A DNA stretch of 64,000 nucleotides, taken from assembly GCF_002234675.1 (NCBI RefSeq), contig NC_019873.2, forward strand, positions 11,740,735 to 11,804,734, written 5' to 3'. Positions 31,613-44,100 of the stretch are shown here, in pieces. The stretch is from Oryzias latipes (lineage: Eukaryota > Chordata > Actinopteri > Beloniformes > Adrianichthyidae). A program made the translations under genes and the position numbers. Within the stretch, counting starts at the first letter, position 1. Each line of letters opens with the position of its first letter. The notes beneath the pieces were generated by a model, which saw only the letters and a program-made list of their open reading frames with translations, did no database searches and was not told where the DNA came from.

Positions 31613-33344
31613 GTATTTTTTTTTTAATTGGTCCTTTTTTTTTCAGCTTTATTGAACATACAAAATCCAACATCAAGGAATCGGACAGATCCGCATCAGC
31701 AGTGGTAATCAATGCCATCATTCCAAGCTTATTAAATCACCTCAAGTAAAAAAATTATCAGAAATAAATCAAAAATAGAACTTGCTGATTACAAAATAAT
31801 AATAATAATGTTTACAATACAAAGCTTTCTTAGAGGGGATTACCTTATCAAACAAAAAAGCACAAATTGATCCAGTGTTACTTGCTTTGGGTGTGTTAAT
31901 TTTTTTAATACATTCATAAAACTGAAGCATCTCGATCTTAAATACAGTAAAATTGGGAGTTGTTTTTTTTATTCTGCACTTATGTATGTAAAATTTTGGA
32001 GAAGTAACAAATTAATACTTTTTTCTACTTTTTTGTCATCCGAATTAAAATATGTGACGATTTGTTTCAAATTTAAAGTAATTTTAGTTAAATTTGATGT
32101 TTAAAAAGCGTTTTAATTGGTTCCAAAATTCACGGGAAAATTTACAAAAGTAGAAAAGGTGAATAACTGCTTCCGGGAAATCAATACAAAAACTACAATT
32201 ATTTTCTATATTTGAGAATTTGGATATATTCATATTTGTGGGGTAAATGTTATGTAAATTTTTTTGTGTATTTCTTTAACTTTATTTATACAAAATGTAT
32301 CTGCCAGTAGCCATGCTTTTTTCCAATTTATATCATTTAGAAGATTGTTCCAAAATATTTCTCATTTCGGTGTAATGTTTCTTTTTTAACTTAAAGTATT
32401 ACGAATATATTTGTTGTTGCACTTTTTATAGAAAATATCAATACCATTAATTATTAAAGGAGAGTCAATTTTAGAGGCTTCCTGATATTTAAGGTGAGAG
32501 GTCATCAGCTGAATTAATTCTGAGGGAAGAGCTTTCATTACACTGTTAAATTCTTTGCAGGTTACTGGAAAACACATTTTATTTAGAAACCTGCCATAAT
32601 CCAAAATCGTACCATTCTCATCAAAAAGATCCGAAACATAAATTATTTTTTTGTCAATCCAGTTTTGTTTAAACAAAGATTTATTCTGTATTGTTATGTC
32701 TTCATTGTTCCAAATTATACTTTTGTGTGGTGAGAAATTGTGACTATAACATAACTTCCAAGCAAGAAGAGCCTGCTGATAAAAATTCGAGAGATTGATG
32801 GGAATCTTTTTGATATTATAGTTACATTTTAATAGAAATTGAAGGCCACCAATTTTATTAAAAACATTGAAAGGGATGAAGTACCACATTGAATTCGAGT
32901 GTTGAAGGCATTTTTTAATCCATTTAATTTTAAATGTATAATTCAAATCAGAAAAATGTATGAGATCATACCCTCCTTTACATGAGGGGGCATAAAGTTG
33001 TTCTTTCTGAAGATAGTGACGTCTATTTTTCCATGCAAAATTTACTAAGAGGTTGTTTATTTCTTTGGAAGTTGCATCAGGAACAAATAAAGATAAGGCA
33101 GGATAAACTACTCTTGAGATCCCTTCCGCTTTAGTCAAGAGGATCCTGCCAAAAATAGATCTCGTTGAAGCCACATATTTATAAGATCCTGCATTTTTTT
33201 AATCCTGAAGGAGAAGTTTTGTTTTTGTCTAGATTTAATGTCTTTAGTTATACTAATACTTAAATTTGTAACTACATCTTTAATCGGGATACTGTGAATT
33301 TTTCATATTTTACTTTTTTATACTTAATATTTCACATTGTCCTA
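31613..33344 (-). mobile_element. 5'-truncated L1/Tx1-like LINE with 15-bp target duplication
   Basis: ATTTTGACAGCGCGG is present at 31598-31612 and 33345-33359, bracketing this 1732-bp insert. On the minus strand the open frame 33174-32386 (262 codons) reads as the C-terminal part of L1 ORF2: ISRVVYPALSLFVPD, INNLLVNFAWKNRRHYLQKE, APSCKGGYDLIHFSDLNY and a Trp/Lys-rich tail. The 3' end is T-rich on the plus strand (31615-31640), that is, a poly(A) tail. The reverse-transcriptase and endonuclease domains are lost through 5' truncation, so it cannot move by itself. Confidence 0.85.
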
Positions 33345-33359
33345 ATTTTGACAGCGCGG

Positions 33360-33790
33360 TTCTCGTGTTCACCCTCTACTAGTGACGTACCAGCTGGGTC
33401 GATACAATAAAAAGCCTTGATAGTTGTATAAGAGATGATTTTGAGTTTCAACAGCTTTTATTGTGATTTACTTTCAATCAAATACGTACACACAGAAATT
33501 ATGATGGAACTTTTATGTTTGAGGGTTCCTATGTCTCTTTATAACTGAATAAAACTAATGCTGGTTGAAATATTTGTAATTTCTTTTTACAACTTTGACG
33601 GTGGCACTTGAAACGGTCCTCCAAAGACAGCAGGGGGCGCCAAAGCGATGAGGTGATTTCATTTAATCTGTAAACAGGAAATAATTGAAACACGCTGTTG
33701 CCTTTTGGTGAGTTCAGCCCATAGACTGTTTGGTACAGGCCGGTTCTCTTCATCAGTCCACGTTTCCGTGTCTCGGGTAGCTCGTCCGTC
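33360..33790. other. Zinc-finger gene upstream region
   Basis: Spacer between the L1 insert and the zinc-finger gene start. It contains the CTCF-like site at 33626-33642. A short CpG-rich patch begins near 33780. No other feature seen. Confidence 0.4.
33626..33642 (+). promoter_or_regulatory. CTCF-like motif upstream of the zinc-finger gene
   Basis: GACAGCAGGGGGCGCCA is an almost ideal CTCF core (CAGCAGGGGGCGC), 149 bp before the start codon at 33791, where promoter-proximal CTCF sites are common. No occupancy data. Confidence 0.45.
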
Positions 33791-35735
33791 ATGCTGGGGG
33801 CGCAACAGCTCCGGTTGCTGGTCAGCGAGCGGCTGGCGGCGGCGGCGGAAGAGATCTTCGGGCTCGTGGAGAAGACAATAGCGGCCTACAGCGAGGAGGT
33901 CGTCCGCTCCCGGAAAGAAATCCTGCAGCTGCGGGAGCAGATCGAGCAGCTCACCGTGTTCCGTCCGCGGGTCTTCTTGCCCAGAGCAGGTTTGTAAGAT
34001 ACGCCGAGAAGTCTGCCGCCGAGCGGCCGATGGTGGAACCATCAGCTGCGGTCACGTGACAGAGAAGATTCGCTAAACACGACAGTTGGCTCCCGTCTGT
34101 TCTCCATACAGTAAACAGAACCGAACTGTTCCAGAAATCAAGGACATCTACATCTCCAGGAAATTTCTGAAAATGTCACAAAAACACATTTATTTGTATT
34201 CATCCCCACCGCAAAAATGTTTTCAAAAACACCAAACCTTAACATCTCATTACCTTGAGTCCCAAAATCCAGGTGTTGTGGTTTTGGGTTTGATTGGATT
34301 TAGTTGTTTTGTTCATTGTTTGGAGCTGTTGGATGAAACCAGCCATGGACCCCACTTTCCCCCATCTAGACTGCCCCTGGTTGGAACCACATTCGGCATC
34401 AATGTTTCCGATCATTGGTTGATAGAGGGGCACGCCTGCTGAAACCACACAACCCAAATTTTTACAGGTCTTTCTGATCCGACGATCAAACTTATGTTAC
34501 ATTCTTTTACACTAAAAATTGGATTAGGACTAACTAAGTTACCCTTAAAGTCTCTCTCCAATCATGTTTTGATCTATGGTAAAAGTGTTCCCAGTGGTCT
34601 TTTAACTATGATGATTATGAGAAAGGGGCGGGGTTGCTCCATGCCAACAGTCCCGCCCACAATGGAGCGCACCAGCCCTCCATCACCAGCCCCCCAAGAC
34701 CACACAGCCAGGGAGGAGCACCAGATTGCACCACTTTGACATTCTGCACCTAGCTTCTTCCAACTGTAGGTGACAGACATGTGCTAGTATCAGGTAGTGA
34801 CAGTCCAGCCTGAACACCTTATGCTAGATGTGCTTTCAAGAATACCCAGTATGAGGCGTAAAGATTGTTTTATGTGGATCTATCACCATCATGAATGTGT
34901 CCTTTAGAGAGAAAATGAGGCCTGAGGGTTGTTTTCGTGTCTGTGACCATGTCTGACCATGTTGTTCTGTCTGCCAGAGCTGCAGCTGCCCTTAGAGGAG
35001 CCATGCCACATTACCAAGGTGGAGAAAGAGGAGGATCTCGATGATCATCAGGTCAAACAGGAGCAGCCTGATTTCTACGTCATCTCAGATTTCCAGGATC
35101 TCCACGAGAGTCCTTCAGAGGACATGACGTTCTCACCCTTTGAGCCAGAGGCAGCTTCTCACGAAGACATGTTCCCGGCGGTTAGCGGCGTCATGGTGAC
35201 GATGAACGATGAGGACTGGATGGGGAACGAAGGCTCCAGCTCTTCCTACTGCAGCCGGGCTTCCTTCCTGCAGCACAAAGCCAGGAAGAACAAGACGGCC
35301 TGCCGCTTCTGCGGCGCCTCCTTCAGACGCGACTGCGACCTTCTCAAGCACACGGCCGAGTCTCACACGGGGAAGAAGGCCTTCAAGTGCTCCGAGTGCG
35401 ACAAAGAGTTAGCCCGCAGAGACAGCCTGGTCCTGCACATGAGGATCCACAGGGGCGAAAAACCACACCGGTGCCCCTTCTGCAGCAAGTTCTTCTCGCA
35501 GACCTCCAACCTCAGGGTCCACATGAGGAAACACACGGGCGAGAAGCCGTACTACTGCGACAACTGCAAAAAAATGGTTGCACACTCCTACCACCTGAAA
35601 ATCTGCTTAAAACAGACGTCTGCCCAGGTGAGGACTGTGGGGGTGAAGGCTTTCCGCTGCACTCGCTGCGGGAAGAAATTCGGTACGGCGGCTGACCTGA
35701 AGGTGCACAATGGGATCCACGATGCCAGGAAATGA
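33791..35735 (+). CDS. C2H2 zinc-finger protein, two exons
   Basis: Exons 33791-33989 and 34978-35735 join in phase (G|AG) to give 318 residues. Exon 1 encodes the N-terminal module common to a large fish zinc-finger family: [20 protein letters not shown], then a helical [19 protein letters not shown] segment likely to form a coiled coil. Exon 2 starts with an acidic linker containing [17 protein letters not shown], a SUMO-site-like context, then five zinc-finger units: CRFCGASF..., CSECDKEL..., CPFCSKFF..., CDNCKKMV... and CTRCGKKF.... The fourth keeps its cysteines but not the expected histidine pair (LKICLKQT), so it probably does not fold normally. TGEKP-type linkers join the fingers. Expected to be a nuclear DNA-binding regulator; targets and orthologue unknown. 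A candidate AATAAA lies at 36288-36293. Confidence 0.9.
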
Positions 35736-36715
35736 CCTGACTAGAAAAATGCTCATTTGTTGTCCCTTTTGGAGCTTTCTAAATTCTTAAACCGATTTAG
35801 AATTTATGAATTAAGTTAATGCACATTAACGTGATGCAATTTGTTTTTTCCCCCCTGCACTTTCCACGCCTGGCGTTATAACAAAACAAAACAAAAAGTT
35901 ATCTGTGTTATTGATTTATAAACACTCCAAGATCTGTTTGGAAATTTCAGTTTTTGTTCTAGTCGTGTTTCTTTATGCGTTTGCTTTATAAAGAGTTGTT
36001 TCAGCACAAAAAAGTAGTTGTTGCCTTTGCTTGTTGATGTTAAAATTGAGCAAACATTACTTTGAATTTACCTTTCTTTAAATTTAAGGGAAAACGGACT
36101 TCCAGACTGAAGCACATTTCAAAGACAAAATAGTTTGAGAGAGTTGTCAGTTCCCTCAGTAACCACTAGGTGGCTACACGAAAAAGGTTTTCATTACCTA
36201 TGATGGTCTAAAATTGGTCTAAAAATTATTTTTAGGTGGCGGACACGCCCTTGTAAAAACTGAAGCATAGAAAGCTTGGAAAATCACAATAAATATGCAC
36301 CACATGCATCGCATGTGAACCTAGCTTCATGATGACAGATTAGAAGCATTAAAACTTGCTTCTAGGTGAATCAAAGATCTGACCTGCTGAAAGGCGCCTC
36401 ACCCGGGAGCTAATATGGGTCAAACTGAGGACTATTTAACCGGGCTTGCTGGCATATGATTGGTTTTCCAATTTTTTCTGCTACTTATTTTTTCTACAAG
36501 TTCCTCTTATCCTAACATTTGTTCACCAACTGTTGTTACTTCAGTTTAAGAATATTTTTTGTTTATTTTTGTGACAGAAAATGCTTTTTGATTCCCATGT
36601 GCCTTTCAGATGCACTGAGAATTAACTTAAACATTTGTTCATTCATTTTGTTGATTGTTGTGTATCCCATGGAGGGAAATAAAATGAACCTCATGGTTCA
36701 CTGTTCATTAAAGCA
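35736..36715. other. Zinc-finger gene 3' flank
   Basis: Probable 3' UTR to about 36310 (AATAAA at 36288-36293). ACCACTAGGTGGCTAC at about 36171 weakly resembles a CTCF core. No gene seen to 36715. Confidence 0.4.
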
Positions 36716-37006
36716 CATTGACTGTATAATATATAACCGGATGGATCGTGTGACATCATCCATGAAAAATGACTTACATGCTTCCAATCAAAATGAAGTA
36801 AATTCAGTCATCATTTTTCCACCGTATGTCCTTCGCCTTGTTGGAACCAGACATCCTCAGTAAGTCGTAGTTGGTCCATCTACAGTTCTATGGCAACCAC
36901 TCTCTCCAATCAGGAGTGAGCATGTTAGAAGGCCACACCCCTTCCACTGAAAGCGGGCTCAGGAGAATCTGTCAAAGGATTTGAATGTTAGATGCGAGGC
37001 CACCTA

Positions 37007-38178
37007 ATTTTGGAGAATGGAAAAATATGTTTTTCAGCTGGCAGAAATTGAAATATCCATTCATATCTCATTCAAAATGAGATTGCCACATGGGGTTGCC
37101 ATGGTACTGGAATAAGTTTGGTTGTAGAATTTAGTGGGAAAAGGTTTGGTCTTTTCCCCTCAAATACTTAATTCCCCAATAAAATTCGAGACATTTATTT
37201 CAAATTTATTCATAAATTTTACCCTGTGAAACACTTTACCAATTTTTTAAAAAGATCCGGACATAAACTGTTCATTTTGCCATTCCTCACCAGAAACTCT
37301 TCTTTTTTGGTATTTGCACTTTCACTCAAACATTTTGAAAAGATTTGACTCATTTTTTAACAACCCATCAATGTGAAGACTAAATTATGCTAGGAACACA
37401 TTTTTTTTAGGATATCTTATTCAAAGGAGATTTAATGCAGTGAGAAGGTACACAGTTAATTTACTTAGAATTTGTCACAAGAACAGGCAGACAGCTGGAT
37501 CCAAATGCAGCAGGTCCTTTGCTCAGCTAAAAGTCCACAAAGCTAAATCAGGGTCAGGCAGGCAGGAGTCGATAACAGGCATGAGATCATCAGAGGAGAG
37601 GAGAGACAAGGCAGTCAAACAGAAGACAGAAGATCAAATACAACGCTCGGTAATGAAAGCAGAGTGGTACTAACAAAACTTCACACTGAGCTCGGCTCAG
37701 TGCAGTAAGTAAACTGTGGTTGGTGTATGAATGAGAGTCAGGTGTGTGGCATCCAGGAAGTGAACACTGGGGTTGCTGGGAGTTGTAGTGTGGCTTCAAC
37801 TCTGGGGACGGCTCCCGCCGGTGACCAGAAGGGGAGACAGAGTTCTGACTTCTGACATAATTAAGGCTAAATATTTCCTCCACAAGTGTAAATATGCTAA
37901 CAAAAAAACGTATTTTCTATTTTTCAGAAAGAAATTATTCTGTCTGTAAATAGTATAGAATGCTGGACTAACAAAAAAGCAGTTAGAACAGTTGAAACAT
38001 CTTCTACCTTTTATTTTTTATTTTATTCTTTAACCTGTTTTTATTATGGCTTTTTTTTACATTTTTGTTCATTTTCCTGGCAAATGTGAAAATTGTGTCA
38101 TTTGCACATAGTGTGGAGTGTCAATGTTTGATATTCTGTATATGCAATATTTGTTAATAAAGTTTGTTTGGGAAAAAA
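37007..38178 (+). mobile_element. L1/Tx1-like LINE 3' end inserted in TIR copy 4
   Basis: GAGGCCACCTA at 36996-37006 and 38179-38189 is an 11-bp target duplication. Plus-strand translation shows decayed L1 ORF2 C-terminal blocks: a DINCSFCHSSPETLLF segment (the conserved Cys motif), then after a nested insert IIKAKYFLHKCKYANKK and a KKQLEQLKHL-like end. It finishes with AATAAAG and an A-run at 38171-38178. Multiple stops: a pseudogene. Confidence 0.7.
37437..37857 (-). mobile_element. Possible solo LTR nested in the L1 fragment
   Basis: The L1 reading frame is broken by 421 bp of different composition, flanked by TAAT at 37433-37436 and 37858-37861. On the minus strand it starts TGTCAGAAG, holds pyrimidine-rich CTGTCTCCCCTTCTGG and CTGCCTGCCTGACCC segments, and has no coding frame, as expected for an isolated Gypsy-type LTR. 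The far end is GC rather than a canonical CA, so ends are approximate. Confidence 0.45.
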
Positions 38179-38454
38179 GAGGCCACCTACTTTTATTGAG
38201 GCATCTGATTGGTCAGTTTATAAGTTAAATACCTTGCCCTACAGCAAAAATATAATGAAAAGAAATATGGATTAGTAAGATGTTCATTAGTAACATTTTA
38301 ATAAAAGGTGATAAATCAAGAATGGTTATTCTGACGAACAGAATAACTGAGAAATAAACGTTTATTTCTCAATAAAGTCTATGGGATTCCAGCTTTTTTT
38401 CAGACTTTATTGACAAACAACACAATACAATAACGTCGTGAATGTCTCAGTTCT

Positions 38455-39310
38455 CTTTTTTATTCTTTTTTTCCAAGAACTTTATTGATCACAACTATCC
38501 AATACAAAACAGTGCAATACAATGAGAGGAAAAGAACAAGCCAGGGGGTTATTATTAAATGTGACACAAAGACATTGAAACTATTGTCAGAATGTTTTAT
38601 TGTGTTCGTGTATTGTTTGACCTCATTGACAAACATTAAAAATGAGGGGTATGATATGTAAATTTGGATTTATGAAGGTTCCATTTGCATAAAAATACTA
38701 TGAGCCTAATTATGTATAATTGTTGTTTTTTATGAAATGGACAGTGGGTGAGGCCAAACTGTCCATGTTTGAAGCAAAGGTACAAGCCTGAGTCTATTTA
38801 TGTGGGTGGAAATGAAGTTACAAACTTTAGACCTAAGTTTGGTGGAAAAAGGTCATGATCAAAACAAATGTACAACATCTTCAAGGTGTTCTTGACAAAA
38901 AGAGTGGGTTGCATCAATGTCTTTTTATGAATTTTTGTAAATACATTGTGAATGGGTAGAATTTATGGATTAATTTAAAAGGAATTCTTTCACTTTATTG
39001 ATTAAAAGATATTTTGCTGACAGATTCCAGATCTTTTTCCACTCTAATTAGTAAACTAGGTTATTCCAGTAAGAAATTACATAAAGAATGGAAAGAGGAA
39101 AGACAAATGTGGCCAATTTCTAATTTAGTGGAGTCAAATGATGATAAATTTGGACTCTGTAATGATGAGCTTTTGAATAACACACTAATACATTTAGGGG
39201 TTGCTTTTACGACTATTTTAAACTCAGTTTTAGGGATTTTGATGCAGTATTTAAGGCAGAATTCTTCATGTGACACCAAATATCCTTTTGAGTCAAACAG
39301 TTGATGAACC
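38455..39310 (-). mobile_element. Second L1/Tx1-like LINE 3' fragment
   Basis: Minus-strand translation gives L1 ORF2 C-terminal phrases, KIWNLSAKYLLINKVKEF and LLKLIHKFYPFTMYLQKF, followed by a degraded His/Cys region. It parallels 32150-32400 in the neighbouring L1 but is a divergent subfamily. Plus-strand T-runs at about 38455-38475 mark the poly(A) end. Target duplication not found. Confidence 0.6.
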
Positions 39311-41100
39311 AGAAGGATGCTTTGAGTAAACCAAGATAGATAAAATAAAGATTTATGTCTATATATAATGTATTTGCTGTTTCATATGTAGTATTTGTGT
39401 GGAGAAAAAATATGTTTGTAAATGGGTGAAAAAATAACATTTGGTATGAAATTCGGTTATCATTTAAAGCCCAATGAATGAAACTGAGGGTGCAAAGCCA
39501 ATTGTCCTCTTTAGGGGGCGACATTGCTCCACATCCGCTCCATTAAGATCGTATCATAAGAAGAGGTGTCACTTCGCTGAAGAATGTTTGAGCTGACGGT
39601 GAAATCGGAGGTTTATTTTCAGGCAGGGGGCTCCGTTTTCACGGAAACAGTGGGTTGGGTCAGAGCGGATCCAGTCCAGCGCCTTCCGTTTTGGACCTTT
39701 TCCTGTTTTCCTATCTCCAACTAAAAAAAAAAAAAAAAAAAACGGTACTAAGGCGCGGAGTGAGAGATTTCCTCTTTGTCGTGCCTCATAAACAGAAGTG
39801 ATGTTGGGAGAGGAAGATGGAAAACTGGGCTGTGGCATGAACTGAGAGGCTGAGGGACAGCATACGGGTAAATTAAAACCTCTTCATTTAAACAGGAGGT
39901 TCCCTTTAAATTCCTGTTTTGTGTTTTTTTTGTTTCGAAGCGACAAGTCGTTACGTGAGTTAGCTGGAGGTCACTTTAGCTAATCAGCCGGGGGAGATGG
40001 GAAAACGAGAGGTTTGGGATTAGCAGTTCCTTTTGAATGTATTTTCTTTTTTTTTTTTCTTTTTTTTTTGTTTCATTAACTGAAATTGGAAAATTCCTTA
40101 GCATGAACTTCTTTAGCAACTTTACGTTGGTTTGCAGGTCACCATAACTCAACGTGAATGTGTGTTTTTATAAATATGTCGGTCTCAATTTTCAGCAATT
40201 GTGATGGACTAGGGGTTCTGGATGAAATGCTAGTGGATTTACTGTTATTAGGGAGAAAATGAGCTGTAAATATTAGCTTTGAGTCATGCAAAGTGGCGTA
40301 CTGGATTGGGGATTACTGGGTTGCTCATGTGACAGATAATCTGTCCTGGGCTAATTTACTGACAGGTGACCGAGCTGCCGGTTGACAAACAAGAGACATT
40401 TGGGCAAAATTCCTCAACAACAAAAAAAAAGAACCCAAAAACTGGAAGTCCAAACTAAACAACAAAGAAGAATTAAACTTTGCACTTAAAAGTACCACAC
40501 AGAATCGATATCCACAGGTCTCCTTTGAGGAAATCCATTCTTCAATCCTAATCTGATAGAATCTGAGGGCTGGGATTAATCTGAGATCTACACTTTGTAG
40601 CAGGACGAACAAGTCGGACAGGAAAAGGCAGTGAAACAGGTCAGATTTGCTCCAGCGTTACTACAGCATCACTATCACTGTGATCATTCATTGTTTACAC
40701 TGCAACCTGTGGGGGGAGTGTCATGATATGTGGTAGTTTGGGTCTGTTGAGAGATTTTTGTGAAGCACTTTCTTTTTCACATTGATTTTCTGGCATCAAC
40801 AGAAATTAATCAGTAAAAAGCAAAGAATTAGGTAAAATATCAAAGAGTCCTAATGAAAATGGTGTTTTTAACATGTTCTGGTGGCATTTTTCCGATGATG
40901 GAGAACATATATGAAGACAATTTAAAATAAACGTTTACCAGTAAAAACAAATACTGATGTAGAACTTTACAATCTTTACAAGATAAGATCCATTTTTTTG
41001 GTTGGGGAATCACTTCTTACCTACAGTTCTTCACCTGTTCTCTCTTTCAGACCCATGAGGCCTTCAGGTCTCACTAGGAGAGCCCTTGAAGCCTGCTGTC
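39311..41100. other. aftiphilin-gene 5' region, no coding exon
   Basis: GC content rises at 39600-39870; CATACGG|GTAAAT at about 39867 could be the donor of a non-coding first exon joined to the acceptor at 41050 (CTCTTTCAG). A 'family C' left-end fragment lies at 40841-40930. An upstream ATG at 41055 is out of frame with the main start. Otherwise nothing recognised. Confidence 0.35.
40841..40930 (+). repeat. 'Family C' repeat, left-end fragment
   Basis: AAAGAGTCCTAATGAAAATG then GTGTTTTTAACATGTTC and GATGATGGAGAACATATAT. The same order occurs at 55970-56065 and at the right edge of the window (63954-64000). Confidence 0.45.
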
Positions 41101-44100
41101 ATGGCCTCGCCCCCTTCCTGCTCCTCCTCTACATTTGACGAGGAGTTAAAGGAGCTCTCTGACTGTGAAGATGCTAAAGAAGCGGGGTCCTGTTTCAGAC
41201 CGGGACCTGTGAAGCCGGACTCCATCCACGCTCTCCCATCTGATGGTCATGCAGGTGCTGGGGGGTCGCAGCTCTCCGCTGCCGCCTCCTCCTTGCCTCT
41301 CACTAATGGATTTGATGGGGGTGACCGGATCTTGTCTCTAGAGGGCTCCTCTTCCCCTGAGGGGGAGATGGGGTTTGCTGATTTTGGTGTTTTTGGCGAG
41401 CAGGCGGCACACCCGTGGTGCTGTGGTCTCACCGAGCGGTGGGACAGCCAGGTGGGAGGAGCAAACCAGCAGGTGGGTAACTCAGGACAGAGGGGCGTTA
41501 CCCAGTCTGCACCCAGATCCCAGCATGCCCTCGGGGCAAAGGAAGATGTGTGCTCGCCAGAAACAGCCTTCCAACCTCAGGACCGCAGTCATCCTCAGGA
41601 TGATGGCGAGGCTCAGGAAACATCTGCTACCTCCCGCCAGTGCGAGTCCAGCACAGAAGGAGCACATTTGACTGAAAGGAACTCTGAGCAAAGGATCCTG
41701 GGAAGCATCCCACTGAGCGACAGCTTTGCAGATTTCTGCTCAGCATCCGCGCATGGGGGTGGAGGCGGGGCATGGGGGCACTTTGAGGAGCGATTTTCAC
41801 TGATGGACCACGTGGAGTTCAGAGAGGCGGTCAGCAGCCTGCACCCTGAGGAGGAGGAGGAGGAGGAACCCGGAGGTGGGAGGAGGAGCAGCACTCAGGT
41901 AGGGTCCGTTTCTAAAATAAAATAAAGATCAATCAAAAGCACATCTGCATAAATTGACCTGAACCCTGTGGGTCAGACTGCGTGCCGCGTCCTGCAGCTT
42001 CTCCAGTCCAGCTTTCCTGAGGTTCTGCTTCAAGCTGAGGAGGAAGAGGAGGAACTGCTTGATCTCAGCGCTGTTCTTCAAGCCCAGCTTCCTCCACAGA
42101 GTGAGGAGGCTGCAGATGTCAGTCACACTCAAAGGTACAACTGCTATCATGCAGCCACAACCATTTTTCCTTCTTCAGCTTTCATTTGTTTCATTTTTTT
42201 CTCCCTGTAAACTAAAGTCAAATCTGTTCTGTGTCTCAAAAAGCAATTCTGATCTATTTTAATTTAAAAAAAAATATTTTTTTGAACAAGCATGAGATTG
42301 AATCAGTTTGGAATTTTAATTTAATTAAAAATAAGACATAAATAACCCCAAAGTAACAACATCTTTAAAGGTACACTTCCCCTTCCTTATGATATTTTCA
42401 AAATAAAAGCTCATCTGGCAGATCGGTCAATGTTTAAATATTTTAGGCTCTGATCACAGTAATGTAGAAAGTTTAACTTTTGCATAACTTTAATTACTAC
42501 GTTAGTTAAAGTCACATACTATATAAACCTGTAAACAAAGTAAACAAAGACCCAGATGATGATCATCCCAGCTCCATGTGGTCTGGATAATGCAGCTTCA
42601 TGCTGATTTCCTGGATCTTTACATGTCTTTTAGTCCATAAAAGAGTCTTCTTCAGTGTTTGAGGGGGCCTGCAGGTCATCTTGATCCACAGCTGCACCGA
42701 AGTCTCTTCTCTAAATGTTACAGCATCCTCTGATTCTCCACGATTGACCCAATATTCATGCTTTTGATCTGAAAAGGATGGAAAACGGCTGCAGACTTCC
42801 TTCATTCAAAAACCAAAACAAGCAGTCTAGTCCAGAGGTGATTCTTTCTTCTGGTCACTGCGCTCTCAGATTCATGTGAACACAGACATAAACCAAAAAC
42901 ATGAAGCGCTCCATAATAATGTTTGATCCGTTACAATGCTAACAGCGTCCCAACTCCAGCTATATTTATCTTCTGTCCTGATGTTGGTTCTCAGCTGGGA
43001 TGTCTCGATCCGATCACACAATTTCAGACTCGATTGAAATTGGATGATGTTTCCCGATCAGAGATCAGATATTTCTTTTATTCTCTTCATAAAATCGGCA
43101 CTAAATCTGTCAACCTTGTTACTACAGACACTACAGCGTTAGTTTGAGAAGGAGGAGCACAAAAGGTAAAGGTAAAAACCGGGTGAAGTTAGCAAGATGT
43201 TCACAAATTCGGACTTCAGGGATCAAAAACTCTTTCAATAGATATTTAAAACTGGCGCAAGTGTCTCTATTGGTTTGATTTAACCCAAGCAATGACCTAC
43301 AAAGAAATTTGACTAGAAAAAATATAAGTATTTTGAACTTTTTCGATGAGAATTAAATGGAGAGACGGCTGCCAAGGAACCGTCTACAAAGTGCAAGCTC
43401 CTGGAAAAGATCAATAACATCTCCATAAAAAAAAATACTAATAAATAGTTACTTTTCTAGTAATGAATACTTATCATATTTATGCTACAACATTGATTTA
43501 GGAAGAAAGTGATTTCTATTTTTGAGAATTTTTCATGTAAACATAGATTATAATTAATCAAAAAATAACAGTAGTTCTGGAGAAAGTGAAGCTAAAGTCA
43601 CCAAACTTCACACATGATAAATTATCACCTATTTTTACTATTTAATAGTTAACTATTATTATTAGTTGATAGTTGAGACCATTTTTGCTTGATTGTTTAA
43701 ACTACTTCACTGGAGTGTTTGATTGTTAAATGATTAAAGATGGTAAATCAAAGAAAAATCTGTATCTGTTTATTAATTTGTTCCTTTTTTTAATGTGTCG
43801 CTTTTTTTAAAGTGGATCAGGACTTTGTATTGGCAGATTCATAAAATCAAATGACTTTGGGCTAAAAAAAAACCCACACTGCATTTCCTGCAAATGTGTT
43901 CTTTTAATACGATCTAGATGAGGTTTTTCCATGTTCTACTAACAGCAGGGACTCATGACGTCCACTGATCTTCTTCCAGGACAGAGCGGACGATGCTGTG
44001 GCCCCACCACCACATCCACAGCTCAGTGGGCCTCCAGTTTCGCTGGGATGGATCTCACAGCAACCAAATCCTGCTCAGATGCCTTGGAGTCGACTCCAGG

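Larger units (their letters stand above)
36716..38391 (+). mobile_element. Non-autonomous TIR element, copy 4, split and 3'-truncated
   Basis: Starts CATTGACTGTATAATATA and follows copy 3 closely (ACCGGATGGATC, CAGACATCCTCAGTAAGTC, CTCTCCAATCAGGAGTGAGC). It is interrupted at 37007-38178 and resumes at 38179 with GAGGCCACCTACTTTTATTG and CATCTGATTGGTCAGTTTATAA. It stops at about 38391 in GGATTCCAGC, where a T-run begins; the expected right end is missing. Confidence 0.68.

Noticed and set aside
35387-35695. Second frame over the zinc-finger exon
   Set aside because: Shadow frame; the C2H2 frame explains codon use and cysteine/histidine spacing.
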